DNA of 64,000 bases from assembly GCF_008831285.2 (NCBI RefSeq), contig NC_045141.1, positions 1,550,001 to 1,614,000 on the forward strand, read 5' to 3'. The stretch's first letter is position 1; each line of letters starts with the position of its first letter. Made by a program: the position numbers and the translations under genes. A model generated the notes under the pieces. That model was not told where the DNA came from, did not search any database, and worked only from the letters and a program-made list of their open reading frames with translations. Below, one piece after another: positions 10,256 through 20,499 of this stretch. The DNA is from Nymphaea colorata (lineage: Eukaryota; Streptophyta; Magnoliopsida; Nymphaeales; Nymphaeaceae).

Positions 10256-12474
10256 GTGTCCGGTCTACTCATCAAATCCAGCAGCGTGTCGCGCTCCGCA
10301 ACGTCCCCAACCGACGTCAAATCCAACTCCACACGTGTAGGCCACTGTTCATTGCTGGCGACATTGTGTCGGCGTGTCCTCAACTTGGGAAGCACGTGCC
10401 CAGGCCTACTCTCCCCGATTTCTCCCTTGTCAGCCGGTAGAAAACCAGATTCTAAGTCAATTTCATATTGCCGGCACTATTTACTCACCAAATTCCACCG
10501 TTTGGGTCGAGCAAAGATCCATCAGAACCATCTTCATCTTTGCTACCTCCTCACCAAATTGCAGAATTTTTGGAGTTGACACCAGAGCACTACGATTTTT
10601 TTAGTACCAACTGTTCTTAGGAGTTCCTTGCAACTGAGTTTGAGCTGAGACTCGACAGAGCACCCAGGCTGAGGCGTGACTTCAAACTAGGCACGATTTT
10701 GCTAGGAGTTGAAGCAAACAGTGAGCTTGGAGGCATTGAATTCCATCAGTAGTCGACTATTTTTTGTCTGAATTTTAGGATTTTTTGGCCACCTAGTGAG
10801 GAGCTACTGAATTTTCAATAGACAAAGGTCCCTGGAGCTGTCGACTAAGTATCACTTGTGTGGCAGCAGAGTTCCAATAGGAGAATACGCGTTCGCTGGT
10901 GCTTCCAACGATTGCTTCACCCGTTACATCATCTCCTGGGGTTAACTCGAACTTCTAGTGACTTCTCCATGACTCCCTAAGCTTGTCTCTTATTGTTTTG
11001 TTTAGAACTTAATTGTTGTTGTGCTGGGAGTTGAAAACTGCAGCGAAAGGTTGTTGTGAGAAGGGCTGACACTGCACCGGAGCTGTCAAAGGAGAATATG
11101 CGTTCGCCGGTGCATCCGGCAATTGCCTCACCCCATTTCCAATTTCTCCTGGGGTTCATTCATATATCTGCTGACACACCTCTAATTTCCTAATCTAGTC
11201 ATGCAATTTCTTGTTGAGCATAGACTGATTACGGTACTATTGATCTGTTAACCTTTGAGTGATTGCGATCGAGCTGTGCACATGGAACCGAAGATGCAGT
11301 AGGGAACTCAACGCACATACGTCTATGGTTAAGGACATCTGCCTCCCCCAACACTGCACTAAAATGGGGTTGAATCTAATATCTAGTGATGCTTCCTAAA
11401 CTAGAGGAATTATGTTCTTTCAGTGACTGTTTTCCTCTGTTTGTTGGAGAAACTCTGCATCAGTCACCTGCAGGAGTTGAAGGAGGTTGAAGTTGCCCCC
11501 ACCCGAACCTGTAGAAGACATACCATTCACGGTGCTTATCAGCCATTGCTCCCCCCAAAGCATCAACAAATTTTGGGTCAAACAGTGATCTGCGCATTCT
11601 AGACTGAGAAGTTTTCTGAAGTTGATTTCCATCTTGTTTGTGACTGCATTTTTTTGTTTGAGGGAGATACCCTGTTCAAGTGTGGAGCTACTATAGAAGA
11701 GAGATAGCCAACTGCACCTAGCTTGTAGACGAAGAAGGGTGATTGCCGGCACCACTCTGGCGACTGCATCCCCCTATCTACTATCAACAGGGGCAAAAAC
11801 ATAATCCAGTGAAGTGGCCAAGCTCGTATCTCCCTGTTATCAATTTACTATTTCCTGCAACATTTAAAGTGCCCTAGTACCATTGTTGCAAGGAAATCCA
11901 CTTTGGGGACGGGGACGAGCCTCTTTGCTGGCTGATCGTGGTTCGAGGCCTTTGGAGGCTAACCTCAAACGCCCCGGCTATTGTTGTTTTTACGCCGACG
12001 GAGCTCGACCACTATCATATTTCTGCCACCCTATCGCTTCGAGGGAAGGGGAGTAATTTTCTGTTCATACCTACCACCGACAGCCATTGTTACGGGCCAG
12101 CACACTTGCTGGTGACACAACCCTTTCAATGGAAGACTTAACCATGGGATTTGGGGCATGGTTTGCTGCGTTTATAGGTATGGATGCTTGTTATGAGTGC
12201 GATGGGAGAGGTTTAATCAATATATCGCAGTGCTATTGTAAAAGTTAAAGCCACCCCCGTATTCAATTCTGAGAATTTGTGGTGAGGTTGGGCAGGGCCG
12301 ACTGTGTTCTTCTTTTATGAGAACAACTAGGGCCTTTGTTCAGGCCGGGAACCCTTGTACTAGCCACCCTTGAGAGATAGGTTGAACGTGTTCTTGGGGG
12401 CAGTGGGATCTCGATAGCTATCAGCATAAGCAACTCAGCGAAATCTATGCGTTGGCATTTGTGAAGCACCCAAC
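10256..12474. other. Non-coding interior between the direct repeats
   Basis: No conserved coding domain is visible in this 2.2-kb stretch. It contains one diverged tandem duplication (10,860-11,160). If the flanking repeats are LTRs, this is the untranslated leader of the element. Confidence 0.4.
10860..11160. repeat. Diverged tandem duplication, about 215-bp period
   Basis: The segment with GGAGAATACGCGTTCGCTGG, then TGCTTC...ATTGC and CTCCTGGGGTT near 10,879-10,943 recurs near 11,092-11,158 as GGAGAATATGCGTTCGCCGG, then TGCATC...ATTGC and CTCCTGGGGTT. Confidence 0.65.
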
Positions 12475-13140
12475 ATGGCTGAGTGGGAAGACATAGACTC
12501 CGAAGACAGATTTTCCTCTAGTTACAGCTCAGCTGTAGACGAATACTATGAGGAGGAAGGGAGCAGCGACGTTGAACAACCACATTATGAGCATTCCGAT
12601 AGGTTGGATCACTCGCGTCATGGAAATACTTGGGCTGAGTCCTACCACTCAGCTGCCTATTTCTAGCAATGTTACAGTCCAGAGGACAAATTGTGTGAGG
12701 AGCGAGGGAACGATGGTAGTCGGTGGGCTGAGTACGAGCAATTGGACCAGCAACGTGAGGCGAATAGTGACCAGGAGGGAACCTGGCCATTCCGGGGCTT
12801 ATATGGCAGGGACAACACGGTCTACACCAAGGAACCCTATTACGTTGAATGGGATTCTTGCAACGACTTGAGACACCCAAGGACCCGTTCCCTTACCCTT
12901 GAATAGTAGGTGAACCGTGAGCTGCTACAACAGCAAGCAAACCAGAACACTCCCCAACCGGACATTCGAGCGCCCACTTTCAAAATCCAAGAGGGGAACC
13001 AGCGTGGTGAGATGGGCCTATTTCTGATCGCTTACAAGAAGGGGGCCTGTCTGCAGGAAATCATCTTCAGACCCGCGAATCCAGGTTGGGAGATGGCTCA
13101 AAGACAAGATTTGGGTGGCTGGGAGACACCCAAGCTGTAA
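12475..13140 (+). pseudogene. Broken acidic reading frame inside the LTR-like pair (gag-like?)
   Basis: One frame runs from ATG at 12475 to 13140, interrupted by TAG at 12664-12666 and two adjacent stops near 12904-12909. The predicted product is very acidic at the N-terminus (many Glu, Asp, Ser, Tyr and His), then mixed charged and Gln-rich. There is no zinc knuckle, protease or polymerase motif. Its position just inside the presumed 3' repeat and after a long leader would suit the gag of a non-autonomous LTR element, but that is inference. No family is recognised. Confidence 0.4.
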
Positions 13141-13537
13141 CTTTGTGATAGGTAACCCTACCGTCAGCCAGTGCCATTTACAACTTAGGGTAAATAGATC
13201 GATCAAGAAGCTTTGGGTGACTGACTTATTGTTAGCCTATGGAACCATGATTTCTGGGCATAGGTTGCAACCCTAGATTTCCATGCAATTATATGGCAGC
13301 GACGTCCTTAGAGTGGGGAATTCAAAATTGAGATTCTAGCCGAGATGGGTACCTTCAGCTTCCGATCGAAGTAATGAACCAAACCCCATAACATTGTTTG
13401 GTTATCAAGCTGAAGATGGGCAGAATGATGACAGCTCGGTCCCAACTGAGCAGGCTGAACTCAATTAGGACAGCATGACTAAACCCATGAGGGAAGATAA
13501 TGAACTCGTTTCAGTCGGACACACTGAATTCCATGCA

Positions 13538-14263
13538 CAAGTGAGGCTAACCGTGCGGGCAGCAGACGTAGGTTGCTAAGGCCAGAAGCAAGTGAGGCTA
13601 TCAGGTTGAGTCTGTTCACCTTGGCTGAGACCTCCAACGAACGAGACCAGCGCCTGCCATGGACAACAGTAGTCACTCAGAGCTTCAGCATAGTGTAGTC
13701 AGTAAAGTGGGCTCAAATGGCGCACAGATGCACAAGGACGGCAACCAGGACTCGGCCAACTGGGCTCGCATGCTACACAATTTCTTGTTGGGAGGGACAC
13801 GTCAAGCAGGAAGGGATGCACCCAAGACAACACCTGAAGGGCTAGACACCATGGTAGAGGGCGAGACACACCTACATGTGAGGTGGGACACGCCGGGCAG
13901 TGGTAGACTCAACGAAGGGGACACTCCTTGGGTGCAAGCAAGAGCCTTGAGGCGGGACATGAAAAGTTGTATGGCGGGACACGTCGAGAAAGGAGAAACT
14001 CGGCTTCGGAGACACACTCAGGGCGTGCTAGAGATTTGAGTTGGGACACGTGCCTCGGTCAGGCGGGACACACCGAGCGGTGATGGACACGACATGTCAT
14101 GGGATCCTGGACATGGGTCTGGACTTCTACAGGTGGACGGGATACGCAAATTTTGTAAGCTCGGATCTAACAAGAGGAAAAACGGTGCGGAGCTCTTTGG
14201 GGGATCCGGGACGAGACCTGGATCCATCCTTTTTTGAGTCGTCCGTGGAACCTGGTCCATACA
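13538..14263 (+). repeat. Right copy of the long direct repeat (probable LTR)
   Basis: This is the partner of 9465-10,255, with substitutions throughout and a deletion of roughly 50 bases near its start. In the left copy the deleted piece lies between two CAAGTGAGGCTA words, which fits slippage or recombination between short repeats. It ends at TCCATACA like its partner. Confidence 0.6.
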
Positions 14264-15520
14264 CGGCCTAACCGGGTCTTCGACCAGGCGGCTCGCGTGC
14301 GGTGCACGCGGACCTCCAACCAGTTGAGCTAGCTTCTCCCTCCCTGCACGTTAAAAGCAGGGAGCTTGCCTTCCTCAGGTTGTTTTTTTCAATCTTCTTG
14401 TGAATCCCATTTCATGATGAAATGATGACTCTGTGGCAAATACCAGTGATCTCCAGCGACACTTTTTTACCGGCAAGTTCATCAAAATCAGCCATTACTG
14501 GTGTGATTTCGTTTCCCTCCTCCAATCTTCCTTCCATCCGACGGAAAGAGACAAGGAGGCGTCCAACTGATGATCCATTCCAGCGGCGTCCTCCCTACGA
14601 TTTCCGGCGAGCCACGGCATCAAACCCATTCCAACATTGGTGCTCACATTCCATGATCATCTTCCAGTGATCTTACCTCATTTCCATCCATTTCATTCTT
14701 CTGATCATTGTTCGGAGTTCTCCCACTTTTGGGTAACTGCGTTTTTTGTCACTGCCGGACATATCCACGTTCTTAGGGGCATAAGTCCCTAGCCTGATGT
14801 CGGATCACCATAGGAATGGCTCATCGTCTTCTTTACTTTCATGGCTCCGATGAACCATAGCGCAAAGAAATCCGAGCGAAGACGCAAAATCTGTAGAAGA
14901 ACCATAGTCCTGGTTCCTACGCCCCTTTCTCTGCGACTGCAGAGAACACACCTCTGATCAGCATGGCATAACTCCGGACTCCAGTGTTGAGTGATCGTAA
15001 GAGTAGGCTCGTTGAATTGCTGACATTTGCGCAGTTCTAACAAGCTATGGAACAAACAATTTGGAGTCCACAACCCAAATCTGTAGCTCAGCAAAGATAC
15101 TCCTATTTCGGGTGAGGAGCGCCAGCAACCTGCGACGTGTTCTTCTTCTTCAGCAAGAAGTTCGGCAGAGCTCCATTCAATCCATACCGTCCTTCACCCC
15201 AATGTTGAGCATGATCCATGGGAATCATTGGAGTCGGTGTTTTCGACAGCCATCCGTAGTCTGGCTCTAACAGAGAGAGAGACAAAGGGTCATGACATTA
15301 GGTGAAGGAGGGCATTGGGCCCTTGCCGCAAGCAGAAAAAAAAAGGGCAAGGGCCAATGCTTACCTTAGAAGTATCGCTCGTGATCTACATTCAGCGGAA
15401 GAACAGCACACGATACGTCGAAAAAATAGATGATGCTAGAATTTGCCATTGATGATTCTCGAAACTTCAAAGGACACCAGAGGTAAGAGAAAAGGATTTG
15501 GGAAGAAAAGCCACAGTGGA
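14264..15520. other. Sequence without a recognised gene
   Basis: Mixed-composition DNA with short open frames but no recognisable domain. Around 15,319-15,360 a GGGCCCTTGCC ... GGGCAAGGGCC pair can form a hairpin around a poly-A loop. Nothing else is evident. Confidence 0.4.
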
Positions 15521-16170
15521 TAGGGCTGCACAACGAGTCGAGCCAACTCGGGCTCGACTCGTTTTTATACTAGTCAAGCTCAAGCTTAAATATAAACTCG
15601 AGTACGTTAACGAGTCGAGTTCGACTCGAACTCGACTCGATTAAACTCGACTCGGCTCGACTTTAATCTCATATTTTATTTTATGTTTTTAATTTTCCCT
15701 CCTTCTTTTTCACCCACTCAACTTAATCTCATTTTGTTTTTACGTTTTTTAATTTTCCCTCTTTTTTTCCTCTGTTCACCACCACACAGCCACATTTCTT
15801 TTTATGTTAATTTATTACACCCCACTTTCACTTTTTTCATTTTCCCTCCCGCCCGTTTTCTCTTTCCTCACCATTTTTTCCTCCCTTTTTTTATCTCTTC
15901 TCACCACATCTTTCCATTTTCCCATGTCATTAATGAGCTGCATTAATGAGTGCCTTCAAGCAGTCTCGGAGAGTGCGCATTACGGATGATGAAAGCTTAA
16001 ACGAGCCGCTCGAGTCGAGCTCGAGCTCGAACGCAGTTGCTCGAGTCGAGCTTGAGCTGAAATTGTAAAGCTCGTGTCGAGTTCAAGTCGAGCTCGAGCT
16101 GACTAAACATGAGTCGAGCCAAGTTCGAGTCGGTTGAACTCGAGCTCGACATGGCTTGTGTGCAGCCCTA
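15521..16170. mobile_element. Non-autonomous hAT element 1 (650 bp)
   Basis: The element begins TAGGGCTGCACAACGAGTCG and ends GTGTGCAGCCCTA, giving 12-base inverted termini (TAGGGCTGCACA). It is flanked by a perfect 8-bp duplication ACAGTGGA (15,513-15,520 and 16,171-16,178), which identifies the hAT superfamily. Both inner flanks are dense with ACTCGA/TCGAGCTCGAG words, and the middle is a pyrimidine-rich AT stretch. It has no coding capacity, so it would depend on a transposase in trans. Confidence 0.92.
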
Positions 16171-16639
16171 ACAGTGGAGGGAAAAAGAAAAAAGGCTGGG
16201 AAACACAATCTGCAAGGCGGGCTTCCTGGTTTTTTTAGGTTATCTATACTGGTGAAACTGCTATAAGTTGTTTATATACCTGTAGCACCTAGTATTTGTG
16301 CCAGCAATTCAACAATTACTTTAGTCACAAAGAAAGTCACGGTTGTAAATTATTAATTATACCAATGGTTAGTTTCACCTGCATAGCTTTGCCGTTACAA
16401 ACCTTGCCTGCCTATACATGCAGAATATCACTGGTATGGAGGTTCGTTTCAAAGTTACTGTTTTTACCGGTGGTATTATGCACCGTTATAGATCTTGCTG
16501 CCCAATTTCCGGTGACAGTTCGTTCCCGATGAAATCCAGCACCAGCATATCTTTCATTACCGGTGAAAACATCAACACTATAGTTTTCTATCTATGCCGA
16601 TGAAAAAAAACAAGGTATAAGCTTGTTTTCGGTAAGACC

Positions 16640-16925
16640 CGACCCGAGTCGGCCCGGGTCCCAGCCCGGCCCGGCCCGTTTGATAATAAAAAATTGTTTT
16701 TAATTATAAAATATTTTTTTAATAATATAAAATATATTTTTAATTATAAAATACACATTATTAACTTTAAAAAATAAAATAAAAATTATTTTTTATAAAT
16801 TATTAACAGGCCGGATCGGGCCGGGCCCACCCGGGCCGCACAACCGGGCCTGGGCCCGGCCCGATAGCCCGTTTTCCCGGCCCGGGCCCGACCAGGCCGG
16901 GTACCCATGGCCCGATGCCCACCCT
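16640..16925. mobile_element. GC-rich MITE-like element with an AT-rich core
   Basis: Two blocks of CCCGGCCCGG-type sequence (16,640-16,682 and 16,809-16,925) flank about 120 bp of nearly pure A/T. The right edge, read inward, is TAAGGGTGGGCATCGGGCC, which has the form of a hAT-type terminus. I do not find the matching left terminus or a target duplication, so the left end may be lost. Confidence 0.5.
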
Positions 16926-16934
16926 TAGTTTTCT

Positions 16935-17400
16935 TGTAGTGGTTGGTCGTCAATGGGTTTGTCACGCTCCTGGGTGGAAATATTATCTCTTAGAGCTCAA
17001 ATAAGCACCATCCTATAGCATGATCATCTGTTGTTGAGATAGAATACAAGGCCATTGCTAAAGTAGTTTTAGAACTTGTATGGCTCAAATCTCTTCCCAC
17101 AGAACTACATGCTCTCAATTATGGTGCACATATCTTACGATGTGCCAATTTTGGAGCAACTTATTAGCAGCTAATCTGTGCTTCATGTTTGTATAAAAAT
17201 TATTCAAATTGATTTTCATTTTGTAAGAGAGAAGGTGGCTAAGAAAGAGATTCACATTGAGTTTGTTCCTTCAGAAGAGCAGCATGTTGATATTTTAACT
17301 AAGTCTCTTGTGGACCTCGTTTGCATTACTTGACAAGCAAGTTCAATTTGGTCTATATTTGCTTTTACCTTGAGGAGCAATGATAATGAGTCTATGCCGA
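16935..17400 (+). pseudogene. Ty1/Copia RNase H and 3' pol fragment
   Basis: Read in shifting frames, the plus strand shows the C-terminal hallmarks of Copia polyproteins: an RNase H stretch reading EYKAIAKVVLELVWLKSL, then IHIEFVPSEEQ-like and LTKSL-like sequence and a RLHYLTSKFNLV end. It is followed by a purine-rich GAGGAGCAATGATAATGAG where the polypurine tract would be. Stops and frameshifts abound, and no LTR is evident on either side. It is a decayed fragment. Confidence 0.75.
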
Positions 17401-17676
17401 ATCAGAAAAAAAAAATGCCATGCTAGTGATTGTAGACAGAGCACGTTCCTAAAATTGAGTATAACAAGTGACCAACATATAAAATGTAACACCCGACGAC
17501 AGCGAGAGCTCCTCTCAATGTCTCAGTTGGAAGAGGAAGAAGAGAGAGACACTCAGAGGAGGCGGAAGTGAGGAAGAAGAAGAACAAATGAAGAAACTAG
17601 CTAAGGAAGAGGAAGCAAAAGAAGGAGCAAAGGTTGAGGGCTCACAACATAGAGGAATAGGAGGAGAAGGCAGCAG

Positions 17677-18897
17677 TAGGGCTGCACAACGAGTCGAGCC
17701 AACTCGGGCTCGACTCGAACTCGCTCGCTCGGAAAAACTCGGCTCGAGCTCGACTCGTTCATAAACGAGTCAAGTTTGAGCTTACAAAAAAAACTCGAAA
17801 CAATAAACGAGTCGAGTTCGAGTTTCAGGAACTCGACTCGTTTATACTCGACTCGACTCGTTATAAACCCGTTAAATGTTGAAAGCCGATACACTAACTT
17901 ATTGAAACCGGTTCACCGGTTTAGGGTAAAATGTTTTACATTGAATGGTCGGTGTTCTTTGTAAAACTCGACTCGATCGCTTTTCCTTCTTTCTTCCCTC
18001 TCTTTACCCGCGCAACCTCGCTTTAATTTTGTTTTACGTTTTTAATTTTCCCACCTTTTCTTCATTTTCTTTTCCCTCCCTTAACCTGCACGGAGCCACC
18101 TACCCCTTTACTCTCATTATTACACTCTCATCGTTACTCTTCCCATCAATTTCCCTCTCGTTTCTCTCTCACCTTACGCTCGTCGTTCACCCACGCCCTT
18201 TCTAACTCTCTCTCTCTCTCTCTCTCTTCTGAAGGCTGAAGCAGAGGCAGGTCGGGGCAAAATGGGGTCTACAAAGAGGACGGCGTGCAAGAGGAAGGCG
18301 AGATGGACGCTGATATGGTCGGAGCTGTAGACGGCGAGACTTCATTTTCCAAGGTTAGAGCTAGGGTTTCTTTCATTTGGGACTTTTTAACACCAATTCA
18401 CAACACAGCTGAAATTGGATTTTTCTTTGTTTAGGAATTGGGTCAGATGAAGAGAAGGCTTAAGGAGATGGAGGACGTGGCCGGTGCTCTCCGCGAAATG
18501 CTGGCCAAGATAGAGAAGAAGATGGGCCCAGGGCAAGGCATGAGCAAATGTGTTGTTTTTCTGCTTATTCTTATAGGTCCTTGTTCAGTTCGTTTATTTT
18601 TGCTTATTCTCAGAGGTCATTTTTAGTTCAGTTCGTAAGTTGCAATGGGCAAGATGCTGCTGGATATTAACTGAGTTACTCGAGTTAAGCGAGTCGAGCT
18701 CGAGCTCGACTTTGTATAATCGAGTCGAGCTCGAGCTTGTGTTAGGGAGCTCGACTCGAGCTCGAGTCGAGTTCGAGCTCGAGCTTGTGTTAGGGAGCTC
18801 GACTCGAGCTCGAGTCGAGTTCGAGCTCGAGCTCTTTGAGTCGAGTCGAGCTCGAGCTGGGCAAGCTCGGGCTCGACTCGGCTCGTGTGCAGCCCTA
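17677..18897. mobile_element. Non-autonomous hAT element 2 (1.22 kb) with captured gene sequence
   Basis: It has the same TAGGGCTGCACA termini and the same first 40 bases as hAT element 1, and ends CTCGTGTGCAGCCCTA. It is flanked by a perfect 8-bp duplication GGCAGCAG (17,669-17,676 and 18,898-18,905). Both ends carry long arrays of TCGAG/GAGCTCGAG words, and the left inner part shares the pyrimidine-rich TTTTTAATTTTCCC stretch with element 1. Unlike element 1, its interior holds a foreign two-exon gene fragment (18,267-18,540), making it a Pack-type element. Confidence 0.92.
18267..18540 (+). pseudogene. Captured fragment of a nuclear poly(A)-binding protein gene (PABN type)
   Basis: Nuclear poly(A)-binding proteins (PABPN1/PABN) have an acidic N-terminus, a coiled coil and one RRM, and control poly(A) tail length. 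Exon 1 remnant (18,267-18,353) encodes an acidic stretch rich in Glu, Asp and Gly and ends SFSK|GTTAG. An 81-bp intron ends in TTTGTTTAG. Exon 2 (18,435-18,540) starts EL and carries the family's coiled-coil motif MKRRLKEMEDVAGALREM followed by LAKIEKKMG. The RRM is absent; after about 18,540 the sequence no longer resembles the family. The retained intron shows DNA-level capture rather than retroposition. The family assignment rests on my memory of PABN proteins and is strong for the coiled coil. Confidence 0.75.
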
Positions 18898-18912
18898 GGC
18901 AGCAGCAAAGAG

Positions 18913-20040
18913 GTGAGTTGTCCCTCGCCCACCCTCGTTCTCTGGACTTTTTTGTTGTTTTCCCTCACTCTGAATCTTCTATTGACCATCTCTTCCTATG
19001 CTTTCCATCTCGACCACACACTCTCCTACGCTCTCTCTTGACTCTTGAGCACTCTCTCACTCGTCCGGTTAGTCTCTCTCGTTTCCAGTTTGGTTTTTCC
19101 CCCTCTCGTCCTCCATCTCTCATGCACCCTGTCCTTCTTTTGCCCTCATAGTCTCTGTGCTCTCTCCCTTGATTCACACGCTCTGCAAGGGTTGCCTTTT
19201 CCAAAGATGTCGAGTGGCTTGAGGAAACAAAGGCCTCAAGGCGTGGAGGTGTGCTGCGGGTGTGAGGGAAAGAACGGTGGCTGCACTCCAAGATGGAAAA
19301 ACAAGATGCAGAGAGAGTGAAGGGAGCAGGCTGCGTCTAGGGCAGAGTGAGAGAGAGAAGCAAGGACGGTAGGAGAGAGAGAGAGTGAGAGTGAAGAGAG
19401 AAGAGGAGTTCACGGGTAGAGGGCAAAGGGAAAAGAAAAAAAACTCCTCTTTCTTCTTTTGGGCGTCAACTTTTCAACTTTCTCATTAACAACTATATAA
19501 AGAAAATAAATTAAAACAAAAGCAAAACTTGATCCTTAAGAATAGCAACTGTTGATCGTGCTTTCCATGATCTCCTCCACTTCAGCCCTCAACTTAGTAA
19601 CCATTTCAGCCCTCAAGTCTCGCACCATTTTCTCCATCACCCATGATCTTGGGAACCGCACACACATTCTCCTCACTTCCTCCATTTCTCTTTACCTCCC
19701 CACGATTTGGAACCCCACACACTTTCTCCCGTTTCCACTTTTCACTCCTTCACGCACTCACACTTTTCCCACGAGCTCCACATGTTCTCACGAGCTCCTC
19801 CACTTCAGGAGTTAGAGCAACATCCATCCCTCACTCTATCCCTTGTTCATTGTCTGTCGACCAAACCCTCTCCCAAACCTCTCGCTTGGCACTCTGTCTC
19901 TAGCTCTTGCTCTCGCTTGTTTCCCCTGAGCTTTTTCCTGCTTTCTCCCTCAGCCGAACTCTCTCTCTCTCTCTCTCTCTTTGTGTGCACACCTATATAT
20001 ATGTGTATACACATACACAAACACACACAAAGTGAGCTTT
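18913..20040. other. TC-rich low-complexity region
   Basis: Long pyrimidine-rich stretches and GA-rich ones (around 19,340-19,400) keep several frames open without any recognisable domain. Near 19,965-20,032 there is a CT run followed by TATATA and ACAC dinucleotides. I call no gene. Confidence 0.5.
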
Positions 20041-20384
20041 TTTAGTTATTACAACCCTTCTGTTTCGACACATGAAAACATACTTATAAATCAAAAAATT
20101 GAAGGAAGTCATATTGGAATCTAAATTATTTGTTTGCTAGCTGAATTTCTTGCTTGGTTGAAATAGAACTCCCTATCAATATGATATTACAAAACCCTTT
20201 GGCTGAATGTTTCTGATACAGGCCCATCTAGTAGTCCGTCGAGACAGGACGTAGGCGAGGACGTGAGACGCAGGGCCACCCCGGCCAAGCATCGAGGGAG
20301 TGGAGCCTGCGTCCTACCAGTTTCCTTAATGCTCATAAACATGAGTTAATTTACAACTTTTTTTGTTTCTTATCCCTGAAAGAG

Positions 20385-20489
20385 GTTCCTGGTACTTACT
20401 GAAGAACTAACGGATGTTGATGAGGTTTTCTTTTATGATACGGTTATGCTTGTAGCTTCTACAGGCATTATTACTCAGTTTCGCAAGAG
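20385..20489 (+). other. Possible orphan exon
   Basis: After a weak CTGAAAGAG acceptor, about 35 codons are open (including TEELTDVDEVFFYDTVMLVA) and end at CAAGAG|GTAGG. No neighbouring exon in a matching frame was found and the family is not recognised. It may be a gene relic or chance. Confidence 0.2.
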
Positions 20490-20499
20490 GTAGGAATTT

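Larger units (their letters stand above)
17486..18912 (+). pseudogene. Charged exon-like frame split by hAT element 2
   Basis: From about 17,486 to 17,676 one frame is open and highly charged (Lys/Glu-rich, including SEEEEEQMKKLAKEEEAKEG). It is cut by hAT element 2. Removing that element with one copy of its target duplication would continue the same frame for a few codons to a good donor (AAAGAG|GTGAGT at about 18,912). This looks like a real exon disrupted by the insertion, but low-complexity purine-rich DNA can also stay open by chance. The protein is not recognised. Confidence 0.35.

Noticed and set aside
18594-19041. Ser/Arg- and Leu/Glu-rich open frames around 18,640-18,990
   Set aside because: They are translations of the TCGAG array of hAT element 2.
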